A stretch of 9,471 nucleotides of DNA from Limnobacter sp. (GTDB taxonomy: Bacteria; Pseudomonadota; Gammaproteobacteria; Burkholderiales; Burkholderiaceae_B). This document shows positions 7,867 to 9,471 of the stretch, one piece after another. The notes under the pieces are model-generated. The model worked only from the letters and a program-made list of their open reading frames with translations, searched no databases and had not been told where the DNA came from. The DNA lies in assembly GCA_012032215.1 (NCBI GenBank), contig JAAURO010000044.1, positions 1 through 9,471 on the forward strand. The letters run 5' to 3'. A program made the position numbers and the translations under genes. Position 1 is the first letter of the stretch, and every line of letters begins with the position of its first letter.

Positions 7867-7922
7867 GGGCAAACCCCCGAAGTACCCCCCAAATCCCCCC
7901 CTGTTTTGTGGGCGGTTTGCCC
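7867..7922. repeat. Inverted repeat enclosing C-tracts, upstream of the patatin gene
   Basis: GGGCAAACC at 7867-7875 is repeated as its exact reverse complement GGTTTGCCC at 7914-7922. The stem can extend inward through CCC/GGG across one bulged C. The 38-base interior holds C-tracts of 5, 6 and 7 (7874-7878, 7885-7890, 7895-7901), so the minus strand carries closely spaced G-tracts able in principle to form a G-quadruplex. No T run follows on either side, so it is not a standard intrinsic terminator. It ends 24 bases before the patatin ATG. The run lengths may be wrong, given the indels nearby. Confidence 0.6.
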
Positions 7923-7946
7923 CTCCAAAGGTGCACAATGTAATGC

Positions 7947-9139
7947 ATGAGCGATGGTGTACCCAATTCAAACCCCAACCCGCAAGACGGTTCCACCGGA
8001 CTGGTGTTAACTGGCGGCGGTGCGCGCGCCGCCTACCAGGTGGGTGTGCTGTACCAGCTGGCCAAGTGGTTTAACGAAGAAAACCGCCACGATTTCGATT
8101 TTCCGTTTCAAATACTGTGCGGCACTTCGGCAGGCGCAATTAATGCCGTGGCACTGGCATGTGCGGGGCGCAATTTTTACCAGTCCACCGACCGCATTAT
8201 GCGGGTGTGGGAAAACTTCAGTTCAGATCAGGTTTTTTATGCCGATTCATTCGGGCTCATTAAAACGGGGGCACGCTGGCTGTCGGCACTCTCCATTGGA
8301 TGGATGCTGCGCAAACGACCCAAAAGTTTGCTCAACAATGCACCCCTAGCCCATTTGCTGCACCAAACCATGCATTTTCGCCGCATGGACGAAGCCATGG
8401 AAAAAGGCTTGCTGAAAGCAGTAGCAGTTACTGCCTCAAGCTACACCTCTGGGCGCAGCGTAACATTTTTTCAGTCGCACGAGCAGCTGGAACCCTGGAT
8501 ACGCAGCCAGCGTTTGGCGGTTCGGGACCGCATTACCGTAGAACACCTGATGGCTTCTTCGGCCATTCCGTTTGTGTTTCCGTCCTCCCGCTTGCCACTA
8601 GAGGGCGCGAATGAGTGGTTTGGCGATGGCTCTATGCGGCAGTTGGCGCCCATCAGCCCGGCCATTCACTTGGGGGCGTCTAAAATCATGGTGATTGGCT
8701 CCAGCCAGAAAGACGAGGCCCATACCGATTTGAACGTGATGGAACGCGCCTACCCCAGCCTGGCCCGCATAGCAGGCCACGCCATGGCCTCTATTTTTCT
8801 GGACACCTTGTCCATCGACATTGAAAGGTTGTCGCGGGTGAACAAAACCCTGTCTATTCTGACCCCTGAAATGGCCAGCAAAACACCGCTTAAACCGATT
8901 GATTTGCTGGTGATTGCTCCTACCAGCCGCATCGATGAAGTGGCAGCCCGCCACACGCGCGACATGCCCCGGCCCGTGCGCACCCTGCTTTCTGCCTTGG
9001 GTGCACCGAGGCCAGCGGCGCTTCGCTGGCCAGCTACCTGCTTTTTGAAGCAAACTACACGCGTGAGCTTATTCGCATGGGAATTGCCGACACCCTGGCG
9101 CTGAAAGACGAGGTGTACAGCTTTTTCAATCTGGCGTAA
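7947..9139 (+). CDS. Patatin-like phospholipase, frameshifted near the C-terminus
   Basis: This is a patatin-fold serine hydrolase, expected to cleave acyl chains from phospholipids or other lipids with a Ser-Asp dyad. The oxyanion-hole motif is GLVLTGGGARAAYQVGVL (around residues 18-35). The nucleophile is Ser61 in GTSAG, and the aspartate is Asp227 in DGS. There is no signal peptide, so a cytoplasmic or membrane-peripheral place is likely. The frame goes wrong after LLSALG near 8999-9005, where one base seems missing, possibly a G of the GGG run. The other frame continues as EASGASLASYLLFEANYTR and ends at a TAA (9137-9139), giving about 397 aa. The ATG at 7947 has only a distant AAAGG, so the start is less sure. 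It stands apart from trmB (105 bp). The physiological substrate cannot be told from sequence. Confidence 0.9.
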
Positions 9140-9198
9140 ACTCTGTGCGCTAATTCCTCTTCCTGGGTTGTTCTCGTGCTGTTTCCTGTGGTGTGTTC

Positions 9199-9471
9199 AT
9201 GACAGCGGCCTGCATTCACGCTGCCTGGTTTGAGCCGGGCCCGAACCGTTTTCAGCTAGCGCATGGCGAAGCGGTCTGGCAACACACTGCGCATCAATTG
9301 CACCAGGTTGCAGGCGTGCTGCAAGCAGCACAGGCACAAGCCGAGAACGGCTTGTGGGTGGTAGGCCATGTGGCTTTTGATGCCGCCCCTGCCTTTGATG
9401 AAGCGTTGGCGGTTTTTAACAACACGCCCATCGCACACACAGCACCCCACCCACAAGCCCGTGTCCCCAAT
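9199..9471 (+). CDS. pabB: Aminodeoxychorismate synthase component I (PabB-like), N-terminal fragment
   Basis: An open frame starts at the ATG 9199 and continues to the right edge (91 codons) without a stop. The readable protein begins MTAACIHAAWFEPGPNRFQL. The segment ENGLWVVGHVAFDAAPAFDE matches the N-terminal region of PabB-type chorismate enzymes, which usually read WVVGYLAYEAAPAFD. PabB with PabA converts chorismate and glutamine to aminodeoxychorismate for folate synthesis; in betaproteobacteria PabB is often fused to PabC. The catalytic chorismate-binding domain is beyond the window, so a related chorismate enzyme such as an anthranilate synthase-like protein cannot be excluded. No good ribosome-binding site is visible. 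It follows the patatin gene by 59 bp in the same direction. Confidence 0.68.
   Translation, partial: MTAACIHAAWFEPGPNRFQLAHGEAVWQHTAHQLHQVAGVLQAAQAQAENGLWVVGHVAFDAAPAFDEALAVFNNTPIAHTAPHPQARVPN

Overview
The window reads as a betaproteobacterial chromosome segment, most likely Burkholderiales; a Limnobacter-like genus is possible but unproven. Support for this comes from the moderately GC-rich composition, the protein sequences, the thiS-thiG-trmB order, and a SpecificRecomb-family recombinase next to glnS. Most of the content is housekeeping metabolism. I see no CRISPR array, tRNA, rRNA, insertion sequence or phage module.

Layout. A leftward block (minus strand) runs arsS, mscL, dadA, glnS, then the start of a SpecificRecomb-family recombinase that leaves the window at base 1. 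A 141-bp divergent intergenic region (5153-5293) separates it from a rightward block: an unrecognised gene (orfF, 5294-5962), thiS, thiG and trmB. These last four are tightly packed, with ATGA overlaps at orfF/thiS and thiG/trmB. After a C-rich, strongly inverted-repeat intergenic region come a patatin-like phospholipase gene and the start of a pabB-like gene cut by the right edge. Intergenic gaps are all under 150 bp.

Functions. ThiS and ThiG build the thiazole half of thiamine. TrmB methylates G46 of tRNA and GlnS charges tRNA-Gln. DadA oxidises D-amino acids at the membrane and MscL is an osmotic safety valve. ArsS is a radical-SAM enzyme of arsenosugar biosynthesis. The patatin is a lipid acyl hydrolase. 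The pabB-like gene would feed folate synthesis.

The dominant oddity is that seven of the eleven genes carry frameshifts, about ten single-base indels in all. Most sit in or beside a short homopolymer, and each gene gives a normal family sequence once repaired. Since glnS should be indispensable, indel-type sequencing or assembly error is the best explanation. I give coordinates for the repaired genes. The most unusual coding sequence is orfF: a PAAR-like N-terminal motif runs straight into a signal-peptide-like segment and an unrecognised domain, and the gene is translationally coupled to thiS. I found no convincing new multi-gene system.
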